Origin: VGWB01 sp964480945 | GTDB taxonomy: Bacteria > Bacteroidota > Ignavibacteria > UBA10030 | Direction of reading: 5' to 3' | DNA: 64,000 bases | Assembly (NCBI GenBank): GCA_964480945.1 | Contig: CAYZRX010000007.1 | Coordinates: 25,319-89,318 of the forward strand | Part shown: positions 26,582-35,102 of the stretch, one piece after another | Position numbering within the stretch: the stretch's first letter is position 1 | Layout: each line of letters begins with the position of its first letter | Notes under the pieces: generated by a model | What the model saw: the letters and a program-made list of their open reading frames with translations, nothing else | Told to the model about the DNA's origin: nothing | Databases searched by the model: none | Position numbers and translations under genes: made by a program

Positions 26582-27004
26582 ATGCACATTTTGATCGTGA
26601 ACGGACCGAATCTCAACCGTCTCGGAAAGCGTGAGACCGAGATCTACGGTACGACGACTCTGGCGGACATTGAGAAGCGCCTGAAAAAGAAATTTCCGGA
26701 CCAAGAGTTCGAGTTCTATCAGTCGAACAGCGAGGGGGCCATCATCGACAAGCTCCAGCACGCGGCTGATGGAGCGTTTGAGGGTGTGATCATCAATCCG
26801 GCTGCGTACGCTCATTATTCGTATGCCATCCGCGATGCCCTCGCAGCGCTCCAGGTTCCGGTGGTAGAGGTTCACCTGACGAATGTGCACGCGCGTGAGA
26901 AATTCCGCCACGTCTCGATCACAGCATCCGCATGCAAGGGGGTCATCGCGGGCTTCGGTCCGGTGAGCTATGAATTGGCGGTACGGTTCCTGGTAGAGAA
27001 GTAA
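26582..27004 (+). CDS. aroQ: Type II 3-dehydroquinate dehydratase
   Basis: 140 residues from the ATG at 26582. The GAGGG ribosome-binding site abuts an earlier ATG at 26573 but stands 9 bases from this one, which decides the start. The motifs NGPNLNRLGKRE, the catalytic Tyr in EIYG, NPAAYAHYSYAIRD with the catalytic His, and HLTNVHAREKFR are all present. The enzyme removes water from 3-dehydroquinate in the shikimate pathway, acting in the cytoplasm as a dodecamer in characterised members. Confidence 0.96.
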   Translation: MHILIVNGPNLNRLGKRETEIYGTTTLADIEKRLKKKFPDQEFEFYQSNSEGAIIDKLQHAADGAFEGVIINPAAYAHYSYAIRDALAALQVPVVEVHLTNVHAREKFRHVSITASACKGVIAGFGPVSYELAVRFLVEK

Positions 27005-27033
27005 CAGCAACCTCACGTCCAAGGTTAATCACT

Positions 27034-27075
27034 CTGTTTACTGATTTCTGACTTTTGACTTCTCGCTTCTGGCCT
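27034..27075. repeat. Degenerate heptamer array, 6 units
   Basis: CTGTTTA, CTGATTT, CTGACTT, TTGACTT, CTCGCTT, CTGGCCT follow in exact 7-base register between aroQ and the HAD gene. The consensus matches the array at 28781-28815. Confidence 0.7.
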
Positions 27076-27079
27076 CTCC

Positions 27080-27766
27080 ATGATCAAAGCCGTCATCTTC
27101 GATCTTGACAACACGCTCGTCGATTTCATGGCGATGAAGAACCAGGCGATCGACGCGGCGATCCACGCGATGCAGGATGCGGGGCTGAACCTTGCAGCCG
27201 AAGAAATACGCCGCCGCATTGACGCGATCTACGCAGAGCGGGGCATCGAGTTCCAGAGCGTGTTCGACCAACTCCTGTTTGATGAATTCAGCGTCGTCGA
27301 CTACAAGATCCTCGCGTCGGGCATCATTGCGTATCGTCGCGCTCGTGAGGCGGCACTCGTTCCGTACCCGCATGTGTACATGACGTTGATGAGTCTGATG
27401 AAGATGAATCTGAAACTCGGTGTGGTGTCGGATGCGCCCGGGCGGGAAGCATGGCTGCGCCTCTGCTATCTGAATCTCCATCACATCTTCGATGCGGTCG
27501 TCACGTTTGACGACACGCACGCTCGGAAGCCGAGTCCGGAGCCGTTCACCGAGGCACTGAAGCGCCTTGAGGTGCGGCCGGAGGAATCCTTGATGGTCGG
27601 CGACTGGGCGGAGCGTGATGTCCTCGGCGCCGCGCAGGTGGGGATGAAAACCATCTTTGCCCGGTACGGTGACACGTTTGGAACGGTCGTTTCGCACGCG
27701 GACTACGAGGTGGGGGACATCAGTCAGGTGGTTGACATCGTCAAGCAAGAAAACGGAAGGGGGTAA
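27080..27766 (+). CDS. HAD-superfamily hydrolase (subfamily IA)
   Basis: 228 residues. Motif I is IFDLDNTLVD with the nucleophile and acid Asp, motif II is GVVSDAPG, motif III Lys lies in HARKPSPEPF, and motif IV is LMVGDWAERDVLGA. A helical cap lies between motifs I and II. These enzymes are phosphatases of small phosphorylated metabolites; the substrate is unknown. It ends 5 bases before acpS and is likely co-transcribed with it. Confidence 0.92.
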   Translation: MIKAVIFDLDNTLVDFMAMKNQAIDAAIHAMQDAGLNLAAEEIRRRIDAIYAERGIEFQSVFDQLLFDEFSVVDYKILASGIIAYRRAREAALVPYPHVYMTLMSLMKMNLKLGVVSDAPGREAWLRLCYLNLHHIFDAVVTFDDTHARKPSPEPFTEALKRLEVRPEESLMVGDWAERDVLGAAQVGMKTIFARYGDTFGTVVSHADYEVGDISQVVDIVKQENGRG

Positions 27767-27771
27767 CGTCG

Positions 27772-28161
27772 GTGGGAGCAATCGTGGGCATTGGGGTTGA
27801 TGTGGTCGACGTAAAGCGGATGAAGATGGCACTTGAGACGTGGGGGCCCGCGCTGATCAAGAAGATGTTTACGGACTCCGAGATCGCGTACTGCAATTCG
27901 AAAAAGAAACCGCACGAGCACTTCGCGGCTCGGTTTGCGGCAAAAGAGGCGGTCAGCAAGGCCATGGAGACCGGCTTGACCGGTAAATTCCGGTGGCGCG
28001 ACGTCGAGGTGATCAACGACCCCTCCGGTGCGCCGAAGATCATCCTCCACGAGTACGTTGCGTCGCAGCTGGCGCAGTGTCGCGTTCATCTTTCCCTTTC
28101 CCATACTGAGAATACCGTCGTTGCATTTTCCATCATTGAGAAGATTGAGTCAGAGACTTAG
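27772..28161 (+). CDS. acpS: Holo-[acyl-carrier-protein] synthase
   Basis: 129 residues. The N-terminal GIGVDVVDVKRM carries the metal-binding Asp, and RFAAKEAVSKAM carries the Glu and Lys of AcpS-type phosphopantetheinyl transferases; LSLSHTENTVVAF closes the domain. GTG start with GGAAGGGGG about 8 bases upstream. It transfers 4'-phosphopantetheine from CoA to a Ser of acyl carrier protein. Confidence 0.95.
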   Translation: MGAIVGIGVDVVDVKRMKMALETWGPALIKKMFTDSEIAYCNSKKKPHEHFAARFAAKEAVSKAMETGLTGKFRWRDVEVINDPSGAPKIILHEYVASQLAQCRVHLSLSHTENTVVAFSIIEKIESET

Positions 28162-28262
28162 AGGGAATGACGGCCCTGGCGAGAGGATTGCAACTCTCTC
28201 CAATTTTCTCTACTTTTGACCAGCGAGTTCACCTACTCCTCACCATCGCACTGGCGATCCCT

Positions 28263-28643
28263 ATGAAGCATATCGGCATCAAGAAGCTTTACTACTCGAT
28301 CAGTGAGGTGAGTACGATCACGGGTCTCGAGCAGTACGTCCTCCGGTATTGGGAATCGGAGTTTCCCCAGCTCAAGCCGGCGAAGAACCGCGCGGGGAAC
28401 AGGATCTACACCAATAAAGACATCAAGCTGATCCTCTACATCAAAAAGCTGCTGAGGGACGAGCGGTACACGATCGAGGGGGCAAAGCGGGTTCTCGAGG
28501 AGTACGTGCCTGAATCGGAGGGTGCGGAGCAATTGGAGTTGCTCAATGTCCCGGCGAAGAAGAAGATTCAGGACGAAGAGATCCGCACCGACATGCTCGA
28601 GGTGAAACAGTTTCTGGAGGAGCTGTCGGAACGGTTGAAATAG
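28263..28643 (+). CDS. MerR-family transcriptional regulator
   Basis: 126 residues from the ATG at 28263; the longer frame upstream adds 32 residues with no homology. The MerR winged-helix DNA-binding domain covers residues 8-78 (YYSISEVSTITGLEQYVLRY, NRAGNRIYTNKDI). A charged helical tail of about 45 residues has no Cys or other obvious effector-binding residues. Short MerR proteins of this kind are common in Bacteroidota-related genomes. The target genes are unknown. Confidence 0.9.
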   Translation: MKHIGIKKLYYSISEVSTITGLEQYVLRYWESEFPQLKPAKNRAGNRIYTNKDIKLILYIKKLLRDERYTIEGAKRVLEEYVPESEGAEQLELLNVPAKKKIQDEEIRTDMLEVKQFLEELSERLK

Positions 28644-28678
28644 GGTCGTGAGTTTAGAGTTTCCAGTTTCGAGATCTG

Positions 28679-28696
28679 CCGAAGGCATTCCTTCGG
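28679..28696. repeat. CCGAAGG/CCTTCGG hairpin
   Basis: CCGAAGG, loop CATT, CCTTCGG, followed by AAAAAG. It is downstream of the MerR gene. The same stem recurs at 34676-34692 and, in part, at 36687-36697. Confidence 0.5.
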
Positions 28697-28707
28697 AAAA
28701 AGTTCCA

Positions 28708-28717
28708 NNNNNNNNNN
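28708..28717. other. Assembly gap (10 N)
   Basis: Ten unknown bases between heptamer arrays in the spacer between the MerR gene and the nucleoside transporter gene. The rest of the spacer (28816-29000) shows no gene. Confidence 0.99.
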
Positions 28718-29000
28718 ACAAGTTTCGAGTTCAAAGTTCCAGGTTTCAAGTCTTGAGTTCAAGGTCGTTCCTCCCCCATTCTGACTCCTGACTCCTGATT
28801 TCTGACTTCTCCGTTCAGTCTTCCCCTACCGGCATTCTTTCCTACCCACCCAACTCTTTTTCTGGAAGTTTTCTAGAAATCTTTCTACCTTTTTTGCCAC
28901 CGCGAAGCATCGCGAAACCCGCCGGGAATGAACATCTCACCCTCGTTGTGCTTTGCTTCGCCTCTATTCAATCACGCACCTCTTGCACCGCAGGAGCCGT

Positions 29001-30323
29001 ATGAACTTCTCGTCCATCGCTCGTGGGCTTGTCGGTCTTGTGATTGTTACCGGCATCGCTTATCTCTTCTCACCAAGAAAACGTTCCATCAATTGGAGGC
29101 TTGTAGGTGTCGGTATGGGCCTTCAATTCATCTTTGCGCTCCTCGTCATCAAAACGGCCCTCGGCAAGGAGGTCTTCGGCTGGATCAGCAAGGCGTTCGT
29201 GAGACTCTTTGCGTTCGCCTTGGACGGCGCGCAGTTCGTTTTTGGGTCGCTGGCCACCCCACCCGGCGCTGGGGGGAGCCTGGGCACGTTCTTCGCCTTT
29301 CAGGTCCTGCCCACGATCATCTTTTTTGCCTCGTTCATGGCGGTTCTCTATCATCTCGGCATCATGCAGCGGGTCGTCCAGGGGATGGCATGGGTGATGG
29401 CGAAGTTCATGCGCGCAAGCGGCGCGGAGTCGCTCTGTGTTGCTGCTAATACCTTTATGGGACAGACGGAAGCGCCGCTCGTCATTCGACCATACCTGTC
29501 AACGCTTACGCAATCGGAGCTCTTCACGATCATGACAAGCGGAATGGCCCACATCTCGGGAGGCGTCATGATCGCCTACTACACCATGCTTGGTGCAGCA
29601 TATGCGAAGGCGGGGGGAGCGCCGCTCGATCCATCGCAGGTCCTTTTTGCCGGACACCTGCTCGCAGCCGTCATTATGGCCGGGCCTGCAACGATTGTCG
29701 TTGCGAAGATGCTGATCCCGGAGGCGGCGGAACCGGTCACCATGGGGACGGTGAAGCTGAAGATTGAGAAGACGTATTCCAATGTGATCGAGGCGGCGGC
29801 CTCGGGCGCTTCCGACGGCGTGCGGCTGGCGATGAATGTTGCCGGCATGCTGATCGCGTTCATCGCTGCGATCGCGTTGATTAACTTCCTCCTCAGCCTG
29901 CTGGGCGATGCGACGGGCCTCAATGCCCTTTGCCAGACGCAATTCGGCAGGCCCCTTTCCCTCGAGCTCCTATTCGGACTGGTCTTCCAGTTCGTCGCTT
30001 TTGCGATCGGGGTGCCCTGGGGTGATGCGCTGAACGTCGGCAGCTTGATGGGGGTGAAGGTCGCGCTCAACGAGTTCGTTGCCTATACGAAGATGGCGGA
30101 TGCGGTTTCTGCACACCAGCTTTCCGAAAAAGCGATTGTGATTGCAACCTATGCGCTCTGCGGGTTCGCGAACTTCTCATCGATCGCGATCCAGATCGGC
30201 GGCATCAGCCCCCTCGCGGAGAACCAGCGAAGTAACATCGCCAAGTTCGGCCTGAGGGCGGTCCTCGGCGGCACGATTGCAACGTGGATGACCGCTTCGA
30301 TTGCAGGAATGTTTGTCAACTGA
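29001..30323 (+). CDS. Concentrative nucleoside transporter (CNT/NupC family)
   Basis: 440 residues from the ATG at 29001, which has CAGGAG 5 bases upstream. About ten to twelve membrane helices. The family motif GQTEAPLVIRPYL near residue 160 contributes to nucleoside binding, and GFANFSSIAIQIGGI near residues 396-410 is conserved in the C-terminal half. It would import nucleosides with Na+ or H+. The next gene is another permease, possibly for nucleobases, so the pair may serve nucleoside salvage. Confidence 0.93.
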   Translation: MNFSSIARGLVGLVIVTGIAYLFSPRKRSINWRLVGVGMGLQFIFALLVIKTALGKEVFGWISKAFVRLFAFALDGAQFVFGSLATPPGAGGSLGTFFAFQVLPTIIFFASFMAVLYHLGIMQRVVQGMAWVMAKFMRASGAESLCVAANTFMGQTEAPLVIRPYLSTLTQSELFTIMTSGMAHISGGVMIAYYTMLGAAYAKAGGAPLDPSQVLFAGHLLAAVIMAGPATIVVAKMLIPEAAEPVTMGTVKLKIEKTYSNVIEAAASGASDGVRLAMNVAGMLIAFIAAIALINFLLSLLGDATGLNALCQTQFGRPLSLELLFGLVFQFVAFAIGVPWGDALNVGSLMGVKVALNEFVAYTKMADAVSAHQLSEKAIVIATYALCGFANFSSIAIQIGGISPLAENQRSNIAKFGLRAVLGGTIATWMTASIAGMFVN

Positions 30324-30374
30324 CCCCGCTCACCGTGCAGCCTCGGCTCTTATCTCCAGACGAAGGACAGACCG

Positions 30375-31976
30375 ATGAACAACTCTTCGAATAAGTACAA
30401 ATGGTTTGCGCTCGGGGATTTCAATGGATTCTTCGGCTTGATGTTCGATAACCTCACGGTGCTTTCCTTTCTCGCCGGCATTCTCGTCTTCGTCTTCAAA
30501 TTCCCCGCAGAGATCGTCTACACGCGGATGTTTCCCGGAACCGCCTTCGGCGTTCTCTTCGGAGATCTCGTCTACACGTGGATGGCGTTTCGACTCTCGA
30601 AGAGAACCGGGAACACGACGGTCACCGCGATGCCCCTGGGGCTCGACACCCCGTCGACCATCGGCATGGCGCTCGCCGTGCTCGGGCCAGCGTTCATCGG
30701 CCTGAAGGCGGAGGGAATGTCGGAGGTCGACGCCGCGATGATGACGTGGTACATCGGCATGGCAACGATGGTGGTGATCGGCGTCCTCAAGATTGTTTTC
30801 TCCTTCATCGGCCAATGGGTGCAGAAGGTTGTTCCCCAGGCGGGCTTGCTCGGGTCGCTGGCAGGCATCGGCCTCGCGCTGATTGGCCTGACACCGCTGC
30901 TCGATATCTTCGGCATGCCGGTGATCGGCATGATATCGCTCGGCCTCATCCTCTACTCGCTCGTTGCCCGCATTGGGTTGCCGAAAAACTTTCCGAGCGT
31001 CTTTGCCGCGATCTTGGTGGGGACCGTGATCTACTACCTGCTGGGATCCACGGGCTGGATGGGGGGCACCTACTCGGGTGCCCCGGCGATGGACCTCCAC
31101 TTCGGATTGCCCGCGCCGACGCTGGGGTTCCTGGATGGCTTCACGCGTGCGCTGAAGTACCTTCCGATTGCAATTCCCTTCGGCCTCCTGACGGTGGTCG
31201 GCGGCATCAACGTGACGGAGAGCGCGCGGGTCGCCGGGGATGATTTCAACACCCGGAGCATCCTGCTTACGGAAGCGATCGCGACGCTCATCGCGGGGAT
31301 CTGCGGTGGGGTGGCTCAATCGACACCGTACATCGGCCAACCGGCGTACAAGCGCATGGGGTCGCGTGCCGGCTATACGCTCCTCACGGGACTTTTCATC
31401 GGGCTCGGCGGAATCTTGGGTTATGTTTCCTTTTTCGTCGAGCTGATTCCGCGCGCGGTTCTCGCCCCCATTTTGATTTTCGTCGCACTCGACATCATGG
31501 TGCAATCGTTCCTCGCCTGCCCGGCTCGCCATGCGCCGGCCGTCGCGTTCGCGTTCTTTCCGACGGTGGCGCGCTTGTTGGCCATCAAGCTGAGCAATCC
31601 GGACATCGTTCCGCTGGAGAACTTTCAGCGGCTGCTCACCGCGCCCGGGAAAGCGCTCCCGGAGATGCTCGTTACGATTGCCCTCGGCAACGGCTTTATC
31701 CTCACCGCGATGTTGTGGGGAGGATTCCTGGCGGAGCTCATCGATCGGCGGTTGACGAGGTCGGCTGTCTATCTCTTCATTCTGGCGGTGTTCACGTTCT
31801 TCGGCATCATCCACTCCGCTTCCCCGGACGGTGTCATGTATCTTCCGTGGACGCTGGACGCGCTGTCGCAGAAGGTCCCGTACCAGTTTGCGCTCGCCTA
31901 CGCCGTGTTTGGGGTGATGCTGCTGTTGTTTGCGCTGACGAAGGAATCGCGGGAACCAATCCCGGAGCATGAATAG
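30375..31976 (+). CDS. NCS2-like permease (xanthine/uracil permease superfamily)
   Basis: 533 residues and 12-14 hydrophobic segments. The N-terminus FALGDFNGFFGLMFDNLTVL and the motif TVTAMPLGLDTPSTIGMALA resemble the substrate-binding half helices of NCS2/AzgA-type carriers; GGVAQSTPYIGQPAYKRMGSR resembles the second repeat. It is longer than classical UraA. The neighbouring nucleoside transporter supports a purine or pyrimidine substrate, but this is inference and sulfate-type carriers of similar fold are not excluded. Confidence 0.8.
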   Translation: MNNSSNKYKWFALGDFNGFFGLMFDNLTVLSFLAGILVFVFKFPAEIVYTRMFPGTAFGVLFGDLVYTWMAFRLSKRTGNTTVTAMPLGLDTPSTIGMALAVLGPAFIGLKAEGMSEVDAAMMTWYIGMATMVVIGVLKIVFSFIGQWVQKVVPQAGLLGSLAGIGLALIGLTPLLDIFGMPVIGMISLGLILYSLVARIGLPKNFPSVFAAILVGTVIYYLLGSTGWMGGTYSGAPAMDLHFGLPAPTLGFLDGFTRALKYLPIAIPFGLLTVVGGINVTESARVAGDDFNTRSILLTEAIATLIAGICGGVAQSTPYIGQPAYKRMGSRAGYTLLTGLFIGLGGILGYVSFFVELIPRAVLAPILIFVALDIMVQSFLACPARHAPAVAFAFFPTVARLLAIKLSNPDIVPLENFQRLLTAPGKALPEMLVTIALGNGFILTAMLWGGFLAELIDRRLTRSAVYLFILAVFTFFGIIHSASPDGVMYLPWTLDALSQKVPYQFALAYAVFGVMLLLFALTKESREPIPEHE

Positions 31977-32023
31977 TTGAGAAGAGGAGCGGAGGCCCTG
32001 AGATTTCGAAAGGAAGGAAGGGA

Positions 32024-33010
32024 ATGAAACAACGAAGGCTTGGAAAGAGCGGTCCTATCGTCTCGGCGATCGGACTGGGCTGCATGGGGATGTCTGAATT
32101 CTACGGACCGAGGAACGACCAGGAGTCGCTTGCGACGATTCAAGAGGCAATGAATCTTGGGATCACGTTCTTCGACACCGCCGATATGTACGGTGTGGGA
32201 CACAATGAGGAATTGTTGGGGAAGGCGATCCGCGGAAAGCGCGGGCAGCTGTTCATCGCCACGAAGTTCGGCAACGTCCGTGGAGCGGACGGGAGCTTCG
32301 TCGGGGTAAACGGAAGGCCGGAGTACGTGCGCTCCGCCTGCGAGGCGAGCCTTCGTCGTCTCGGCATCGAAACCATCGATCTCTACTATCAGCATCGTGT
32401 CGATCCGAATACACCGATTGAAGAGACGGTGGGAGCTATGGCTGAGCTCATCCGCGACGGGAAGGTCCGGTACCTCGGTCTCTCAGAAGCGGCGCCGAAG
32501 ACGATTCGGCGTGCACACGCTATTCACCCGATCACCGCTCTGCAAACTGAGTATTCTCTCTGGACTCGCGATGTCGAGGTGGAGATTCTTCCAACGTGCC
32601 GGGAGTTGGGGATCGGCTTCGTCCCGTACAGCCCGCTCGGCAGGGGGTTCTTGACGGGAAAGTTCAGGGCGATATCAGATTTTGCCGATGGAGACTTCCG
32701 CCGTAACTCGCCGCGATTTCAGGATCCGAACTTTGAGAAAAACCAACAACTCGTCTCGACTACTCAGGAGCTCGCTGGTGAGAAGAGGTGTGCTCCGTCG
32801 CAGCTCGCCCTCGCGTGGTGCCTCGCTCAGGGCGATGACATTATCCCGATTCCCGGAACGAAGAGGGTGGAATACCTTCGCGAGAACGCTCAGGCGGTGG
32901 ACGTCACGCTGACGCCAGAAGATGTCCGCAGGATCAACGAGGCGTTCCCGCCCGGTGCTGCCTCAGGCGAGCGATATCCGGCACCCCAGATGCAGAGGAT
33001 AGACAGCTAG
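32024..33010 (+). CDS. Aldo/keto reductase
   Basis: 328 residues, TIM-barrel AKR. The catalytic tetrad is visible: Asp in FFDTADMYG, Tyr in the same motif, Lys in ATKFG and His in YYQHRVD. NADP-binding residues are in IPIPGTKRVEYLREN. It is closest to the YakC/AKR13-like group. It reduces carbonyls with NADPH. GAAGGAAGG precedes the ATG. Confidence 0.94.
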   Translation: MKQRRLGKSGPIVSAIGLGCMGMSEFYGPRNDQESLATIQEAMNLGITFFDTADMYGVGHNEELLGKAIRGKRGQLFIATKFGNVRGADGSFVGVNGRPEYVRSACEASLRRLGIETIDLYYQHRVDPNTPIEETVGAMAELIRDGKVRYLGLSEAAPKTIRRAHAIHPITALQTEYSLWTRDVEVEILPTCRELGIGFVPYSPLGRGFLTGKFRAISDFADGDFRRNSPRFQDPNFEKNQQLVSTTQELAGEKRCAPSQLALAWCLAQGDDIIPIPGTKRVEYLRENAQAVDVTLTPEDVRRINEAFPPGAASGERYPAPQMQRIDS

Positions 33011-33256
33011 GATTTCCTCCACGTACAAACGCCTCTGATCGGCCAAAACACTACAGCCGAGCGTGGGGGTAATCAGCAGCCTTTTCTCGCGGTAAACGGA
33101 GCTGAACGGCGGCAATGCTTCTCCATCGGAGGTGGCACAGCGGCGTTGGCGCTTGCCGCGCCCGTCATTCTCGGTTCTGCATGTTCGCGAACTTTGTGAC
33201 CGAGGCCGCGATCTTCTCGAGTTCCCGGCGTCAACTCACCGCAAGGAAAACAACTC

Positions 33257-34363
33257 GTGGCACACAAGCGCAGGCATCTGATCTTGCTTTCCGGAGTGGT
33301 GCTCTGCTTGTGCCTTTCATCCTGCAAAGAGAGTCCCACCGAGGTTCGTGCATTCAATCCTGATGCGTTGAACGATGGATGGGCTGTATCGACGCCGGAG
33401 GCACAAGGTCTGGATCGACAGATCCTGGCAAGTGGTTATGAGGCCGCGGCAAGACTTCCTTACAGCTACAGCTTGCTTGTCGTAAGAAATGGATACTTGA
33501 TCAGCGAGCAATACTTCAATGGCGACAGCCGCGAGGTCGCCAATGATGTGAAGTCCGTTTCCAAGAGCGTGCTCTCTGGTTTGGTGGGAATAGCTTTGGA
33601 TCAACGGTATCTTGATAGCCTCAACCAAAGAATATTGAGTTCCTTCCCCGAATACGTCATGCCATCTCTCGATCCAAGAAAATACGATATCAGCATCCGG
33701 CATCTGCTGATGATGCGTGCCGGCTTCGGGCGCGACGAGGATGTCTATTTCCAGGTTTACAACAGCTCGAATTGGATACAGACAACGATTGATCTGCCTC
33801 TCCTCTCAAGCCCCGGCGAAAGGATGGTGTATAATACATTCGAAACGCACCTGGTGTCGGGGATTCTGACGAAGGCCAGTGGCATGAGCACGTACGCGTT
33901 TGCCAACCGGTATCTCTGCGAGCCTCTGGGAATCACGCTCCATTTCTGGGAACAAGATCCCCAGGGCTTCTATTTTGGCGGGAATAGTATGGGTTTCACA
34001 CCGCGGGATCTCGCCAAGTTCGGCTCTCTCTATTTGGCGGGCGGATACATGAATGGCAGACAAATCATACCGAAACAGTGGATCGACGAGTCGCTCAGCA
34101 ATTTCACCAATTTCCAGAATCAGATCTGGGGTGATCTGAACAACTACAACTACGGATACTTATGGTGGATGGGGGAATTGAGCGGTTTTCGAGTGTACTT
34201 TGCCCTCGGTCACGGAGGGCAAGTTGTTCTCAATGTTCCCGATCTCGATATGATCGTCGTCTCGACGGCAAGTCCGGAGTTTGACTGGAATGTTGCCGAC
34301 GAGCATGAACGCGCCATCTTGCACATCATTGCATTCTATGTCCTTGGGGCCGTCAGTCGCTGA
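33257..34363 (+). CDS. Lipoprotein serine hydrolase (class C beta-lactamase family)
   Basis: 368 residues, GTG start with AAGGAAAA 8 bases upstream. A lipoprotein signal ends in the lipobox LSSC (Cys near residue 23). The catalytic SxxK is SVSK in VKSVSKSVLSGLVG near residue 97. A YNT stands in the place of YxN (MVYNTFETHL), and HGGQ near the C-terminus matches the HxG/KTG position. These features fit the Beta-lactamase PF00144 group of esterases and D-peptidases. It is anchored in the envelope; the substrate is unknown. Confidence 0.88.
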   Translation: MAHKRRHLILLSGVVLCLCLSSCKESPTEVRAFNPDALNDGWAVSTPEAQGLDRQILASGYEAAARLPYSYSLLVVRNGYLISEQYFNGDSREVANDVKSVSKSVLSGLVGIALDQRYLDSLNQRILSSFPEYVMPSLDPRKYDISIRHLLMMRAGFGRDEDVYFQVYNSSNWIQTTIDLPLLSSPGERMVYNTFETHLVSGILTKASGMSTYAFANRYLCEPLGITLHFWEQDPQGFYFGGNSMGFTPRDLAKFGSLYLAGGYMNGRQIIPKQWIDESLSNFTNFQNQIWGDLNNYNYGYLWWMGELSGFRVYFALGHGGQVVLNVPDLDMIVVSTASPEFDWNVADEHERAILHIIAFYVLGAVSR

Positions 34364-34525
34364 AACGCTTGATGGCCAACTGTTCACGGCGCAAACGTCA
34401 TTTCATTCTGAGGGTATCACATTTCTCCAATGAAAGAGAAAGAGGATTCCTGCAGGCGCATGCGGTGGGGGATCGTTGTGTGTTGCAAGCGTCCGAAAAA
34501 GTGGCTACCTTAATACAAGCAACAT

Positions 34526-34599
34526 CGGAACGTAGCGCAGCCCGGTAGCGCACTTGCTTGGGGTGCAAGGGGTCGCGGGTTCAAATCCCGCCGTTCCGA
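34526..34599 (+). tRNA. tRNA-Pro (anticodon GGG)
   Basis: 74 bases folding as a full cloverleaf. Acceptor stem CGGAACG/CGTTCCG with discriminator A, D-arm GCGC/GCGC, anticodon stem CTTGC/GCAAG with loop TTGGGGT reading GGG, and T-arm GCGGG-TTCAAAT-CCCGC. The 3' CCA is not encoded. Partial copies of its 3' end follow downstream. Confidence 0.97.
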
Positions 34600-34902
34600 C
34601 TAGTATCAATAGATCATTGTGTGCGGGGAGCGGGTTCTCCCTCAAGAAACCGGTAAGGGTTTCTTGAGGGATCCTCCGAAGGAGTCCTTCGGACCTTCGG
34701 GAAAATCCCGCCGTTCCGACGAGGCGGAGAGACACAAGTGGCGTTTCCCGCACGGACAACGTGCGGGATTCTGAATTTGTCATCCACTCGCCAGACAGCG
34801 GCTCGTGGGACAAATTCGAACAAATCTGCGTTGTGTGCATCCCGCTGGAGCGAAGCGGAAGCGGGACCGCCCCCCGACGATTCTTGTCGGGGCCGTTCCG
34901 AC
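34583..34902. repeat. Three copies of the tRNA-Pro 3' end
   Basis: AAATCCCGCCGTTCCGAC occurs at 34583-34600 (tRNA plus one base) and identically at 34703-34720, exactly 120 bases later. An 11-base part, GCCGTTCCGAC, recurs at 34892-34902. Duplicated tRNA 3' ends usually mark integration sites, but no integrase or cargo is present here. Confidence 0.7.
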
Positions 34903-35036
34903 GATTGCACAGAATTCTGCAGCGGTGCAACGGCAGCTGGACCGTTGTATCGAGCCGTGAAATTTCAGGACCAAAGTCCTGACATCACCTATTCAGGAGT
35001 CTCCGTTTCCCACCGTGTCTTTGTAGCTTCAACACG
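34600..35036 (+). ncRNA. Gene-free hairpin-rich region, possible structured RNA
   Basis: No protein gene is credible in this spacer. Perfect stems occur at 34638-34671 (14 bp, arms TCCCTCAAGAAACC/GGTTTCTTGAGGGA), 34675-34693 (8 bp), 34746-34768 (8 bp), 34840-34866 (7 bp), 34872-34892 (7 bp), 34928-34947 (6 bp) and 34965-34982 (7 bp). A strong terminator follows at 35040. If read through from tRNA-Pro, the transcript would be densely folded. It could equally be a cluster of REP-like palindromes. Whether it is transcribed is unknown. Confidence 0.35.
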
Positions 35037-35039
35037 AGG

Positions 35040-35076
35040 AAGGGCACGCGCCATTGACGCGTGCCCTTCTGTTTTC
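35040..35076 (+). terminator. Strong intrinsic terminator
   Basis: 11-bp perfect stem AAGGGCACGCG / CGCGTGCCCTT with a seven-base loop, followed on the plus strand by CTGTTTTC. It ends the tRNA-Pro side transcript and, lying 35 bases beyond the DUF3332 stop on the opposite strand, could serve both directions. Confidence 0.8.
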
Positions 35077-35102
35077 TAACCAACAGGTTGCGGCAGTGAG
35101 GA

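Larger units (their letters stand above)
28650..28815. repeat. Three degenerate heptamer arrays around an assembly gap
   Basis: Four units at 28650-28677 (GAGTTTA, GAGTTTC, CAGTTTC, GAGATCT), seven at 28719-28767 (CAAGTTT, CGAGTTC, AAAGTTC and so on), and five at 28781-28815 (CTGACTC twice, CTGATTT, CTGACTT, CTCCGTT). All keep 7-base register internally. The run of N at 28708-28717 interrupts them, probably because such repeats broke the assembly. Confidence 0.7.

Noticed and set aside
30330..31970. 546-codon reverse-strand ORF rich in Arg/His/Gln
   Set aside because: Antisense shadow of the NCS2-like permease; no hydrophobic core or family motif.
34505..34930. Reverse-strand ORF of 141 codons containing VGTAGFEPATPCTPSK
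   Set aside because: It is the antisense translation of tRNA-Pro and its 3'-end copies, a well-known spurious protein pattern.
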